8,494 nt of DNA from Limisphaerales bacterium (GTDB lineage Bacteria > Verrucomicrobiota > Verrucomicrobiia > Limisphaerales > UBA11358): positions 1 through 8,494 of the forward strand of contig DAIDJC010000138.1 of the NCBI GenBank assembly GCA_027451565.1, written 5' to 3'. The notes under the pieces were generated by a model that was not told the DNA's origin, searched no databases, and worked only from the letters and a program-made list of their open reading frames with translations. Within the stretch, counting starts at the first letter, position 1, and each line of letters starts with the position of its first letter. Position numbers and translations under genes: made by a program. Positions 1 to 6,555 of the stretch are shown here, one piece after another.

Positions 1-916
1 GCAACCTTTGGTTCAATTCCTGTGCGGCATTGTATCCGGATTTGCGCAGTTTCACCTGAAAAGCGGCCACTTCAACCAGCCGGGCCAGGTCTCGACCTGT
101 CCGGACGGGAATGGTGACATGGGGAATGTCTATTCCCAAAACCTTGACGTATTCCTGCTCCATGCCCAGCCGGTCCACATCCTTGACCTCATCCCATTGC
201 CTGAGGGAGACAACCAAATCCAGGGTTTTTTCCTGGCGCACGGCCTTGACGCCAAACATGAGGCCCACGTTGATGATGCCAATGCCCCGCACCTCCATGT
301 GGTCCCGCGTGAGTTCTGAACTGGTGCAGACGATTTCGCGATTGTCTGAAACCACCACCTTGACCACATCATCCGCCACGAGGCTATACCCGCGTTCGAT
401 GAGGGCGAGCACGGCCTCGCTTTTGCCGATGCCGCTTTCGCCCCGTATGATCACGCCCACGCCCAGGATATCCACCATGCTGCCCAATTCGGTGCCGCGG
501 GGGGCAAACAGGTTTTCCACTGCCAGGGTGGCCAGGTTGATGAATTTCATGGTCACCAAGGGGGTTTGAAAAATGGGCACCGAGGCCAGTTCCGCTGCGG
601 CGAGGAATTCCTTGTCCGGCCTGAGGCTGCGGCTGAAAACCATGCAGGGAATTTTGTAGGCAAACAGGTAGGCGTAGCGCGCCGCCCGTTTTTCAGGAGA
701 CAATTCGCGCAAATAAAACACCTCGGCGTGACCCATCACTTGGACCCGCTTATAGGCGAAATAACGGGTGAAACCGCTCAAGGCCAAGCCGGGCCGGTTC
801 ACGGTGGGTTCCCGGATGATGCGCTTGAGCTTGTTTTCACCGGCCAGCAACCGTAGTTGCAAGGGATCGGCGTATTCCCGGTAAAACTGCTCCACAGTCA
901 CGGTTGAACGTTCCAT
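1..916 (-). CDS. hprK: HPr kinase/phosphorylase (HprK), C-terminal end cut by the window edge
   Basis: HprK uses ATP (or pyrophosphate) to phosphorylate a serine of HPr or a paralogue and can reverse this, linking carbon/PTS status to regulation in the cytoplasm. 305 codons are visible from the ATG at 916, close to the usual 310-330. Residues 1-130 form the N-terminal HprK domain. The P-loop GESGIGKSE is at 159-167, the ADD motif of the active site at 181-183, the family signature VRGIGIINVG at 209-218, and the C-terminal motif PVRTGRDLARLVEVAA at 270-285. Together these make the family call secure. The residue aligning with the conserved His of the IHG motif (15 residues before the P-loop glycine) is Leu144, in TELG. 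The start has only a weak GGA upstream. It lies 54 nt downstream of lptB on the same strand; an lpt-to-hprK order is also common in Proteobacteria, where hpf and ptsN often intervene. The frame was translated by hand and is open throughout. Confidence 0.95.
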   Translation of the reverse strand, partial: MERSTVTVEQFYREYADPLQLRLLAGENKLKRIIREPTVNRPGLALSGFTRYFAYKRVQVMGHAEVFYLRELSPEKRAARYAYLFAYKIPCMVFSRSLRPDKEFLAAAELASVPIFQTPLVTMKFINLATLAVENLFAPRGTELGSMVDILGVGVIIRGESGIGKSEAVLALIERGYSLVADDVVKVVVSDNREIVCTSSELTRDHMEVRGIGIINVGLMFGVKAVRQEKTLDLVVSLRQWDEVKDVDRLGMEQEYVKVLGIDIPHVTIPVRTGRDLARLVEVAAFQVKLRKSGYNAAQELNQRL

Positions 917-970
917 AAATTTCCAAGATTGATTGACGGCACGCCGGGTGCCTCAGAGCTTGCCCACGGG

Positions 971-1765
971 TTACAGGTTGAATTCAGGTCCTAAATAAAT
1001 CTCGCGCGCCTTCGGATCATTGGCCAGGAACTCCGCGCTACCCTCCACCAAAACCTGTCCCTTGTGAATAATGTAACCCCGGTCTATTAATTTCAAGGTT
1101 TCACGGACATTATGATCGGTGATCAGGATGCCCAGGCCGCGATCGCGAAGCCGTCGGACGATTTTCTGGACTTCATAAACGGCAATGGGGTCAATTCCGC
1201 TGAAAGGCTCGTCCAACAGGAGCAGCCTTGGGTGGGTGACCAGTGCCCGGGTGATTTCCAGCCTGCGTTTTTCCCCGCCGCTTAACTGGTAGGCCTTGCT
1301 GCGGCGGATGGGGGTGAGATCAAGCTCTTCCAGAAGGTATTTCAACCGCATTTCCCGCTCCGAACGCTGCAGGCGACACGTCTCCAGAATGGCCAGGATG
1401 TTTTGCTCCACGGATAACTTGCGGAAAACCGAGGGTTCCTGTGTCAGGTAGCCAATACCCAGCCTGGCGCGCAGGTGCATTGGCAGCCCGGTGATGCTTT
1501 TATCCTGGTAACTGACATCCCCGGAATCGGGTTTTACCACGCCCACCACCATGTTGAAGGTGGTGGTCTTGCCGGCTCCATTGGGTCCCAGCAGGCCCAC
1601 AATTTCACCCGCTCCCACTGCGATGGAGACCCCATTCACCACGCGGCGGCCCTTGTACTCCTTGATCAATTCCCGGGTGGCCAGCAATTGTTCAATCGTG
1701 CCTGTTGCGGGTTTTGGCGCGTCTTGCGGCTTTTGACTCTCGGGGCTGGTTTGAGGCGCAGTCAT
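971..1765 (-). CDS. lptB: LPS export ABC transporter ATP-binding protein LptB
   Basis: LptB is the cytoplasmic ATPase of the LptB2FG complex, which extracts lipopolysaccharide from the inner membrane and pushes it along the LptC-LptA bridge. The 264-residue protein has a complete ABC ATPase core: Walker A GPNGAGKT at 60-67, Q-loop Q109 in LTQEPSVF, signature LSGGE at 161-165, Walker B LLLLDEP at 181-187, D-loop SGID at 189-192 and H-loop His218 in ITDHNVRET. The LTQEPSVFRKL and ITDHNVRETL stretches are characteristic of LptB among ABC ATPases. An N-terminal extension of about 25 residues rich in Pro, Gln and Ala precedes the core; E. coli LptB has 241 residues. The ATG at 1765 lies 7 nt downstream of the lptA stop. 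The permease genes lptF and lptG are not in the window. Confidence 0.97.
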   Translation of the reverse strand: MTAPQTSPESQKPQDAPKPATGTIEQLLATRELIKEYKGRRVVNGVSIAVGAGEIVGLLGPNGAGKTTTFNMVVGVVKPDSGDVSYQDKSITGLPMHLRARLGIGYLTQEPSVFRKLSVEQNILAILETCRLQRSEREMRLKYLLEELDLTPIRRSKAYQLSGGEKRRLEITRALVTHPRLLLLDEPFSGIDPIAVYEVQKIVRRLRDRGLGILITDHNVRETLKLIDRGYIIHKGQVLVEGSAEFLANDPKAREIYLGPEFNL

Positions 1766-1772
1766 GGTGGTG

Positions 1773-2354
1773 TCACCGGCTGCTGCCCGCTGGCAACAGG
1801 AAGGAGGGCCGGTTGGACGGGTTGTTTTCAGATGCAGGAACCCGAAAATGAGTTTCCACGTTCACCCCGGAGAAATTTCCATGGGTATTATCATAAACCA
1901 GCGGCTGGCCGGTCATCCATCCCTTGGAATTTTGCATTTTTGCCGGCACGCTGTCGGATCCAAGAAAGGTGATGGTGTCATTGGTTTCGCCTTTGCTGAC
2001 CTCGTACAAGTAGATGGCCTGGTCGCAGGTGATATGGTTGGTGTCCGCATCCTTGACAAAGTCCACCGTGACATGATTTTCCGCCAGGGCATGGGTGGGT
2101 TGCTGGTTGGTGCTGTCCTGCGATGGCAGGTCAATGGTGAGCTTGTCACAATGCAGGCTGCCCATTGCATTGGTGGCCACAACCTCTCCGGAATAGATCA
2201 CCTGCTGTCGAAGCCCGTTTTGAAACACGAAATGCCGGGCGCAAACTCCCACATATTGTCCCCCGGCTGCGGGATTGATGGCCATTCCAGGGGTGGCGGC
2301 AAGACCCGCCCGCGCCACCGCCAGAATCAAGAGCATGATCCAACCGTATTTCAT
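1773..2354 (-). CDS. lptA: LptA/OstA-like periplasmic LPS transport protein
   Basis: Probable periplasmic LPS-binding bridge protein of the LptA/OstA family, 193 residues. A signal peptide is clear: MKYG, a hydrophobic stretch at 5-18, and a probable cleavage site in GLAAT near residue 19-20. The mature part has the repeated short beta-strand pattern of OstA-type jellyroll domains: VIYSGEVVATN at 52-62, CDKLTIDL at 69-76, AENHVTVDF at 91-99, ITCDQAIYLYEV at 108-119, TITFLG at 127-132 and the closing PLVYDN...FSGVNVET at 151-168. The start ATG overlaps the stop of the LptC-like gene by 4 nt, and lptB starts 7 nt after its stop; this context strongly supports the assignment. The C-terminal tail (about 170-193) is polar and low in predicted structure. 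Family similarity is moderate, so the exact role (LptA versus another OstA-fold protein) rests partly on gene order. Confidence 0.8.
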   Translation of the reverse strand: MKYGWIMLLILAVARAGLAATPGMAINPAAGGQYVGVCARHFVFQNGLRQQVIYSGEVVATNAMGSLHCDKLTIDLPSQDSTNQQPTHALAENHVTVDFVKDADTNHITCDQAIYLYEVSKGETNDTITFLGSDSVPAKMQNSKGWMTGQPLVYDNTHGNFSGVNVETHFRVPASENNPSNRPSFLLPAGSSR

Positions 2355-2830
2355 GGCTTGTGATCAGAAAGCGATTTCATTTTCACCAGGGTATAAACCT
2401 GGTTCGAGATGGTGAGAGAATTATCGGTTTGTTGCCACAAAAATCCCCTGCCTGTTACGTACAACCTGTTGTCGGCGGTTTTCATCTGGATGGGGCCGGA
2501 GGAATAGGCCAGACCGTCATAAGGGGCGTAAATGCAGTCTGGCGCCTGAATCAATGCATCCGTCCCGCCATCCAGCCGGTAGGTTTGGATGGTGAGGTTG
2601 CTGATGTCCAGGTTTCCGCCCGGGAGCGGCATGGCGGAGTCGCCTTCCAATTCCATTTTCACCTTCAAGTCGTTGGGAGGTTCGAAGTATTCGTCCGTCT
2701 TGAATTGGGTGGCTTTTCCCAAGCCGGGCATTTGGGCATTGCCATTGCATTGGAGGACCGCATGCAGGCTGGCTGCAAGCAGCAGGCAGGCCGGGCGGCG
2801 GCAAAAGGAAATGCGCCGGTTCACAGTCAT
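2351..2830 (-). CDS. lptC: LptC-like / OstA-fold exported protein
   Basis: A 159-residue protein with an N-terminal basic stretch (RR at 5-6 and 11-12) and a hydrophobic segment at about 14-27, acting as a signal peptide or membrane anchor. Cys28 is preceded by VLQ, a poor lipobox, so lipidation is unlikely. The rest is beta-rich and has OstA-like strand repeats: LKVKMELEGDSAM at 55-67, LDISNLTIQTY at 74-84, ALIQAPDCIY at 92-101, and the closing LYVTGRGFLWQQTDNSLTISN at 123-143. Its place between kdsC and lptA, with 4-nt ATGA overlaps at both ends (2827-2830 and 2351-2354), matches the kdsC-lptC-lptA-lptB order of many Gram-negative bacteria. By position and fold it is best read as the LptC partner that passes LPS from LptFG to LptA. 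The sequence is divergent, and a second LptA-like protein is the main alternative. Confidence 0.6.
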   Translation of the reverse strand: MTVNRRISFCRRPACLLLAASLHAVLQCNGNAQMPGLGKATQFKTDEYFEPPNDLKVKMELEGDSAMPLPGGNLDISNLTIQTYRLDGGTDALIQAPDCIYAPYDGLAYSSGPIQMKTADNRLYVTGRGFLWQQTDNSLTISNQVYTLVKMKSLSDHKP

Positions 2831-3399
2831 GAGCTGTAAGCTTCGGAAAAGGCGTTCCAGAGTCCCTGGGCTTTTAAAATCAGCTCTATGGTTTCACGCA
2901 CAGCCCCGTGGCCACCGGGGTTCCGGGTCACATAGTGGGCCGCCGCCTTGGCTTCGGGCACGGCGTTTCCCACCGCCACCGCCAGGCCGCATCGTTTGAG
3001 CGGGCCAAGGTCAATGATGTCATCCCCCACAAAGCAGGCCTGGGCCCAGGTTAATTTCTCCTGCTTGAGCACCGTTTCAACTGCGGCGGATTTGCTGGTG
3101 TGATCTCCTTGTTGCACGAGGTGGTCTATGCCCAGTTCCCTGGCCCTGAGGGTTGTAGCGGGGGAGGGTCTTGCAGATACCCAGCCCACTTTTAAACCCG
3201 CACGCCGCGCCAGAACCATTCCAAGTCCGTCCCGTATATGGAACCTTTTTAATTCCCTGGTTCCTCCTATGTAAATAGTGCCATCGGTCAACACGCCATC
3301 CACGTCGCACAGGAATAACCGGATGGTTTTGAGGCGCTTGTTCAGTGAGGATGCAGTTTTGGCCATGGCGGCAATCAGCGGGTGGCGTTGTTCACTCAA
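2827..3399 (-). CDS. kdsC: 3-deoxy-D-manno-octulosonate 8-phosphate phosphatase (KdsC)
   Basis: HAD-superfamily phosphatase that hydrolyses KDO-8-phosphate to KDO and phosphate, the step after KdsA in lipid A-core synthesis. Motif I is DVDGVLTDG at 32-40 (Asp32 nucleophile, Asp34 acid/base), followed by the KdsC-typical FHIRDGLGM at 53-61. Motif II is the serine in WVSARPS (S75), motif III Lys103, and motif IV GDDIIDL at 125-131. The family signature GGHGAVRE is at 162-169. It is a stand-alone C1-type KdsC with no cap domain, expected to be tetrameric. The start is uncertain: the coordinates use a TTG at 3399 (190 residues), but an in-frame ATG at 3366 gives 179 residues, and neither has a good Shine-Dalgarno sequence. 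The 3' end overlaps the LptC-like gene by 4 nt. A gap of 116 nt separates it from kdsA. Confidence 0.93.
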   Translation of the reverse strand: MSEQRHPLIAAMAKTASSLNKRLKTIRLFLCDVDGVLTDGTIYIGGTRELKRFHIRDGLGMVLARRAGLKVGWVSARPSPATTLRARELGIDHLVQQGDHTSKSAAVETVLKQEKLTWAQACFVGDDIIDLGPLKRCGLAVAVGNAVPEAKAAAHYVTRNPGGHGAVRETIELILKAQGLWNAFSEAYSS

Positions 3400-3448
3400 T
3401 CGGGTTTGGCTGGAAGCTTTGCGATGTTTTCAGCAAGATTCACCTCAT

Positions 3449-3492
3449 AAAAAAAGGACAGCCAATGGCACGAAATTTCAGGGTCATGGCTG
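3449..3492 (-). terminator. Candidate intrinsic terminator or attenuator after kdsA
   Basis: Read on the minus strand, CAGCCATG (3492-3485) can pair with CATTGGCTG (3467-3459), giving an 8-bp stem with one bulged T around a 17-nt loop. It is followed by TCC and a run of seven T (3455-3449). The structure begins about 24 nt after the kdsA stop, in the only sizeable gap of the operon. The large loop makes it weaker than a textbook terminator, so partial read-through is plausible. Seen by eye only, with no folding calculation. Confidence 0.4.
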
Positions 3493-3515
3493 GTTAAAGC
3501 TGGCATGGGAAAGAA

Positions 3516-4355
3516 TCACTGTTTGATCCGGGGGTTGCTGGATTGGGCGGTGGTAAAAATGGCCTTAAGATGGCGGAGCACCCCGCGCATGTTTTTCAAG
3601 GGAATCATGTTGGGTCCATCGCTGAGGGCTTTTTCCGGGTTGGGATGCGTTTCAATGAACAAACCATCGGCACCCGCCGCCAAGGCAGCCGCTGCCAGTA
3701 CGGGGGCAAATTCAGACTGGCCCGAGGACCTGTCCCCGCCTCCGCCGGGCAGTTGCACGGAATGGGTGGCATCAAAAACCACGGGCAGTCCGCTGCGTTT
3801 CATGATGGGGATGGAGCGCATGTCCACCACCAGGTTGCGATAGCCAAAGGTTGTCCCGCGTTCGGTCAAAAGCAGGCGTGGATTGCCGGATAAACGCGCT
3901 TTTTCAGCCACTTGCCCCATTTCTTCCGGTGATAAAAACTGGCCCTTTTTCAGGTTGATAATCTTTCCGGTGCGTGCTGCCGCCGCTATCAAATCGGTTT
4001 GGCGGCAGAGAAAAGCCGGGATTTGAAGAACGTCCACGCATTCACCGGCCGCACGGGCCTGTTCTTCCGTGTGAATATCCGTAAGCACCGGCACTTGCAG
4101 TTCCTCCCGGATTTTGCCGAGGATGTCCAGGCCCGGTTTCAAGCCGGGGCCGCGGTGGGAGCGGCTGGAGGTGCGGTTCGCCTTGTCAAAGCTGGCCTTG
4201 AACACCAGGTAAATCCCCAAGTCACGGCAAACTTCCGACAGCTCCGCGGCAACCTGCCGGCAGAGCCTCTCATTCTCAATCACGCAAGGGCCGGCAATCA
4301 AAAATAATTGCCGCGCTCTCGTGAGCTTTTTCCAGATGGCTTGGGTGGCGAGCAC
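3516..4355 (-). CDS. kdsA: 2-dehydro-3-deoxyphosphooctonate aldolase (KDO-8-phosphate synthase, KdsA)
   Basis: Condenses phosphoenolpyruvate with arabinose-5-phosphate to give KDO-8-phosphate, the first committed step of KDO synthesis. It is a 279-residue TIM-barrel of the DAHP synthase class I/KdsA family, the usual length. Motifs in order: IAGPCVIEN at 20-28, FKASFDKANRTS at 52-63, RGPGL at 68-72, TDIHTEEQA at 92-100, LQIPAFLCRQTDL at 110-122, KKGQFLSPEEM at 136-146, TERGTTFGYRNLVVD at 164-178, DATHSVQLPGG at 195-205 and ETHPNPEKALSDG at 235-247. Cys24, His198, Glu235 and Asp246 occupy the metal-ligand positions, so this is the metal-dependent (Aquifex-type) class. The start is GTG at 4355, 36 nt after the glgC stop. 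The nearest upstream ATG (4384) is out of frame. The arabinose-5-phosphate isomerase gene (kdsD) is not in the window. Confidence 0.96.
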   Translation of the reverse strand: MLATQAIWKKLTRARQLFLIAGPCVIENERLCRQVAAELSEVCRDLGIYLVFKASFDKANRTSSRSHRGPGLKPGLDILGKIREELQVPVLTDIHTEEQARAAGECVDVLQIPAFLCRQTDLIAAAARTGKIINLKKGQFLSPEEMGQVAEKARLSGNPRLLLTERGTTFGYRNLVVDMRSIPIMKRSGLPVVFDATHSVQLPGGGGDRSSGQSEFAPVLAAAALAAGADGLFIETHPNPEKALSDGPNMIPLKNMRGVLRHLKAIFTTAQSSNPRIKQ

Positions 4356-4391
4356 GGCGAATTCTGCCCCAGCTCCCCCGCCATGGGCAAA

Positions 4392-5699
4392 TCAAATCAC
4401 GGTGCCATCGGGAATGATCGCATCCTTGGGGATGATCACAATGCCGTCCCGGATGAAGTAATTCTTGTGGTCGAGATTCTCCGCCTTTCCGGCGGGGGAG
4501 ATGGTGACGTTGTTGCCGATGCGGGTGTTTTTGTCTATGATGGCATTTTCGATCGAGCAATTTTCACCGATTCCAATCCGCGGGTTGCCCTCCTGCAGGT
4601 TGCGCTCCACCGAGTCCTGGGATTCGTAATAATCACTTCCAATCACGATCACACGGTTCAGGAGGGTGCCGCTCCCGACGAAGGTACGCAGGCCTATGAT
4701 GGTGCTTTTGATGGTGGCGCGGTTGATGATGCAGCCATCCGAGATCACCGCATGGTCAATTTGCGCGCCGTTGATCTTGGAACCGGGCAGGTAGCGTGGA
4801 CGCGAAAAAATGGGGGCGCTCATGTCAAAAAAGTTGAACCGGGGCAGTTCTGAAACCAGGTCCAAGTTGGCCTCAAAGAAAGAGCGGATGGTGCCGATGT
4901 CCTCCCAATAGCCGTCGTAAACGAAAGAGCACACCCTCCGCGTTTTGATGGCTTGGGGGATGATGTGTTTGCCGAAATCCGAGTGGGGATTGTCCAGCAG
5001 ATCGCAAATGACCTGCCGGCTAAAAACATAAATGCCCATGGAAGCGAGAAAGGCATCGCCCTCCAAGCGCACGCCCAGTTGCCGGCGGATTTCATCGGGT
5101 ATTTTCAGCGGGTCCAGGAGCGCCGGGTCCTTGGGTTTTTCAGTGAAGCTGGTGATACGCAGGTCCTGGTCCATTTGCATGATGCCCAAGGCATGGCATT
5201 CCGACCGGGGAACCGGCTTGGTGGCCACGGTGATCTCCGCGCCTGTGGCCATGTGTTGTTGCACCATCGCCTGCAAATCCATCCTGTAAAGCTGGTCGCC
5301 GCTCAGAATGACAAGGTACTCAAAATCATGGTCCAGGAAGTGGACCAGGTTCTTGCGCACGGCGTCGGCAGTGCCCTCGTACCAGGAGGTGTTGTTGAAG
5401 GTCTGTTGGGCGGCCAGGATTTCCACGAACCCCCCGGAAAAATGGTCGAATTTGTAGGTCCTGGAAATATGGCCATGGAGGGAGGCGGAATTGAACTGGG
5501 TCAGGACGTAAATGCGCCGGAACCCCGAGTTAATGCAGTTGGAAATGGGAATATCCACCAGGCGATACTTGCCAGCGAGAGGAACGGCAGGCTTGGCGCG
5601 GTCCTTGGTGAGCGGAAACAATCGTGAACCCTGGCCGCCCCCGAGGATGACGCTCAGGACCTGGCTTGTGTTTGCGGTTTGCCGTGAATTGTGATTCAT
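4392..5699 (-). CDS. glgC: Glucose-1-phosphate adenylyltransferase (ADP-glucose pyrophosphorylase, GlgC)
   Basis: Makes ADP-glucose from glucose-1-phosphate and ATP, the rate-setting step of bacterial glycogen synthesis. The 435-residue protein has an N-terminal nucleotidyltransferase domain: GGGQGSRLFPLTKDRAKPAVP at 20-40, YRLVDIPISNCINSG at 45-59, VLTQFNSASLHGHI at 65-78, WYEGTADAVR at 106-115, the metal-binding SGDQLYRMD at 133-141, FTEKPK at 185-190 and GYWEDIGTI at 263-271. A C-terminal left-handed beta-helix runs from about 305 to 435 and ends IPDGTVI. The N-terminal motifs and this ending resemble cyanobacterial and plant subunits more than the E. coli enzyme. The ATG at 5699 is preferred over an in-frame start at 5756 because AAAGGA lies 5 nt upstream and the family N-terminus fits. 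It heads the minus-strand gene block, 36 nt upstream of kdsA. Allosteric type (3-phosphoglycerate or fructose-bisphosphate activated) cannot be read safely by eye. Confidence 0.96.
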   Translation of the reverse strand: MNHNSRQTANTSQVLSVILGGGQGSRLFPLTKDRAKPAVPLAGKYRLVDIPISNCINSGFRRIYVLTQFNSASLHGHISRTYKFDHFSGGFVEILAAQQTFNNTSWYEGTADAVRKNLVHFLDHDFEYLVILSGDQLYRMDLQAMVQQHMATGAEITVATKPVPRSECHALGIMQMDQDLRITSFTEKPKDPALLDPLKIPDEIRRQLGVRLEGDAFLASMGIYVFSRQVICDLLDNPHSDFGKHIIPQAIKTRRVCSFVYDGYWEDIGTIRSFFEANLDLVSELPRFNFFDMSAPIFSRPRYLPGSKINGAQIDHAVISDGCIINRATIKSTIIGLRTFVGSGTLLNRVIVIGSDYYESQDSVERNLQEGNPRIGIGENCSIENAIIDKNTRIGNNVTISPAGKAENLDHKNYFIRDGIVIIPKDAIIPDGTVI

Positions 5700-5727
5700 G
5701 AAAATCCTTTTTGTCGAGCTTGAGCCA

Positions 5728-5756
5728 AGTCTAAAGGCGATGGTCCACCAATGCAA
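5728..5756 (-). promoter_or_regulatory. Weak candidate sigma-70-type promoter for glgC
   Basis: On the minus strand TTGCAT (5756-5751) and TAGACT (5733-5728) are separated by 17 nt. This would place the transcript start near 5721, about 20 nt before the glgC ATG, and leave the AAAGGA ribosome-binding site intact. The -35 box matches the consensus at only three of six positions and the -10 box at four, so it is a suggestion only. Confidence 0.22.
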
Positions 5757-5823
5757 GGGAGTTGTTCAGACCACTTGCCCGCCAAATCCAAACGCAAAAT
5801 AGCGTATGCTTAGCAACGTGCCG

Positions 5824-5973
5824 ATGACACTGGATCAAATCGTTGAAGATACCCGCCACCGACCGCCGGAGAAGGTTGGCGAACAGGTGGAGCGTTTGAG
5901 CGAAGACCTGCACACCAGGGACCCGGAAATCAAAGCCGCCTGGAAAACCGAGGCAAGTGTCAATCCTTACTAA
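5824..5973 (+). pseudogene. Truncated antitoxin-like ORF (addiction-module component, TIGR02574/PF09720-like)
   Basis: A 49-codon ORF on the plus strand, ATG 5824 to TAA 5971-5973. It resembles the N-terminal two thirds of small antitoxins of the putative addiction module family: MTLDQIVEDT at 1-10, the PPEKVGEQVERLSEDL helix at 14-29, and the family-typical DPEIKAAWKTEA at 33-44. Family members usually run to about 70-75 residues, continuing after AWxxEA with an arginine-rich stretch. Here the protein instead ends ASVNPY, so the part that normally follows, likely to contact the toxin, is missing. No RelE/ParE-type toxin ORF follows; the RAYT relic begins 33 nt later. No Shine-Dalgarno sequence is visible. 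It is probably a decayed half of a toxin-antitoxin pair, though a short expressed peptide cannot be excluded. Confidence 0.6.
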
Positions 5974-6006
5974 CGACAGAAAAGCAACGTTTTGCTAAAT
6001 GTCGGG

Positions 6007-6372
6007 ATGCCTAGGCGGTTGCGAATCGAGTAGGAAAGGGCTATTTATCGTGTCATGAATCGCGGGAACCGGCGCGGAAGCATTTATCGGGATGACGCCG
6101 ACCGGGAGCGATTTCTGGCCACGCTGACGGAAGCTTGCGGCAAGACGCAATGGGAGGTTCACGTGTATTGACTGATGCGGGACCATTTTCATCTGGTGCT
6201 GGAGACTCTGCAGGCCAATCTGGTGGCGGGGATGATATTATTATCCGGCAACAAACAGTGCGGGTATTTGTTTGCGGGCCGGTACAAGGCTTTTCTGGTG
6301 GATGGAAGCGGGGACGGTTCGACATCATGCGCAATGAAAAGGCCTCAATGGGGAGCTCGATTGAAAATTTAG
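6007..6372 (+). pseudogene. REP-associated tyrosine transposase (RAYT, Y1_Tnp/IS200-like) pseudogene
   Basis: Frame 1 from the ATG at 6007 reads as a degraded Y1 transposase. The opening MPRRLRIE is followed by a TAG at 6031-6033 where the family continues with Y-x-G-A-I-Y-H-V-M-N-R-G; AIYRVMNRGNRRGSIYRDD is still readable. A TGA at 6169-6171 then replaces the Cys codon of the usual YCLMPNHFHLV motif. The HUH-type HFHL motif survives (codons 60-63), as do LETLQANLVAGM and, after a short internal deletion, GYLFAGRYKAFLVDGSG. The protein loses family similarity after GSGDG and stops at TAG 6370-6372, so the C-terminal part with the expected catalytic tyrosine and HLNPVRA motif is absent. Intact relatives mobilise or maintain REP palindromes using a single-stranded HUH mechanism. 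This copy cannot encode an active enzyme. Confidence 0.88.
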
Positions 6373-6399
6373 ACAGGATTAACAGGATGGACAGGATGC
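6373..6399 (+). repeat. Three tandem 9-bp units beginning ACAGGAT
   Basis: ACAGGAT occurs at 6373, 6382 and 6391 with an exact 9-bp period; the two following bases vary (TA, GG, GC). The array begins directly after the last stop codon of the RAYT relic. The sequence directly shows the period; the origin is unknown. Confidence 0.85.
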
Positions 6400-6555
6400 C
6401 AAAATGGGGGATCGAGAACTGACAAAGGCGCTGGATTGGTTCATGTGTTACGAACTTTTTTGTCATCATGTTTTTTGCCGAATTGTAATCGTAAAATACC
6501 GGGTTTTTGGCTCAGTGCTGTCGTAAAAGCAGGTCGCGTCGTAAGCTTGGGTAGA

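Noticed and set aside
1764..2363. 199-codon plus-strand ORF, and a similar one at 1475-1972
   Set aside because: Antisense to lptA and lptB, with no signal or domain pattern of their own.
4356..4384. ATG at 4384 as the kdsA start
   Set aside because: It is out of frame with kdsA by 29 nt; the in-frame GTG at 4355 gives normal length.
4953..5627. 224-codon plus-strand ORF
   Set aside because: It is wholly antisense to glgC, whose frame has full family motifs; typical shadow ORF in GC-rich coding DNA.
5700..5756. Upstream start giving GlgC 19 extra residues
   Set aside because: The extra residues are not family-like, and the ATG at 5699 has a good AAAGGA site 5 nt upstream.
6373..6399. The tandem ACAGGAT units as a CRISPR array
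   Set aside because: The units are 9 bp with no spacers, and no cas gene is present.
6053..6469. 138-codon minus-strand ORF
   Set aside because: Antisense to the RAYT relic, which explains the sequence far better.
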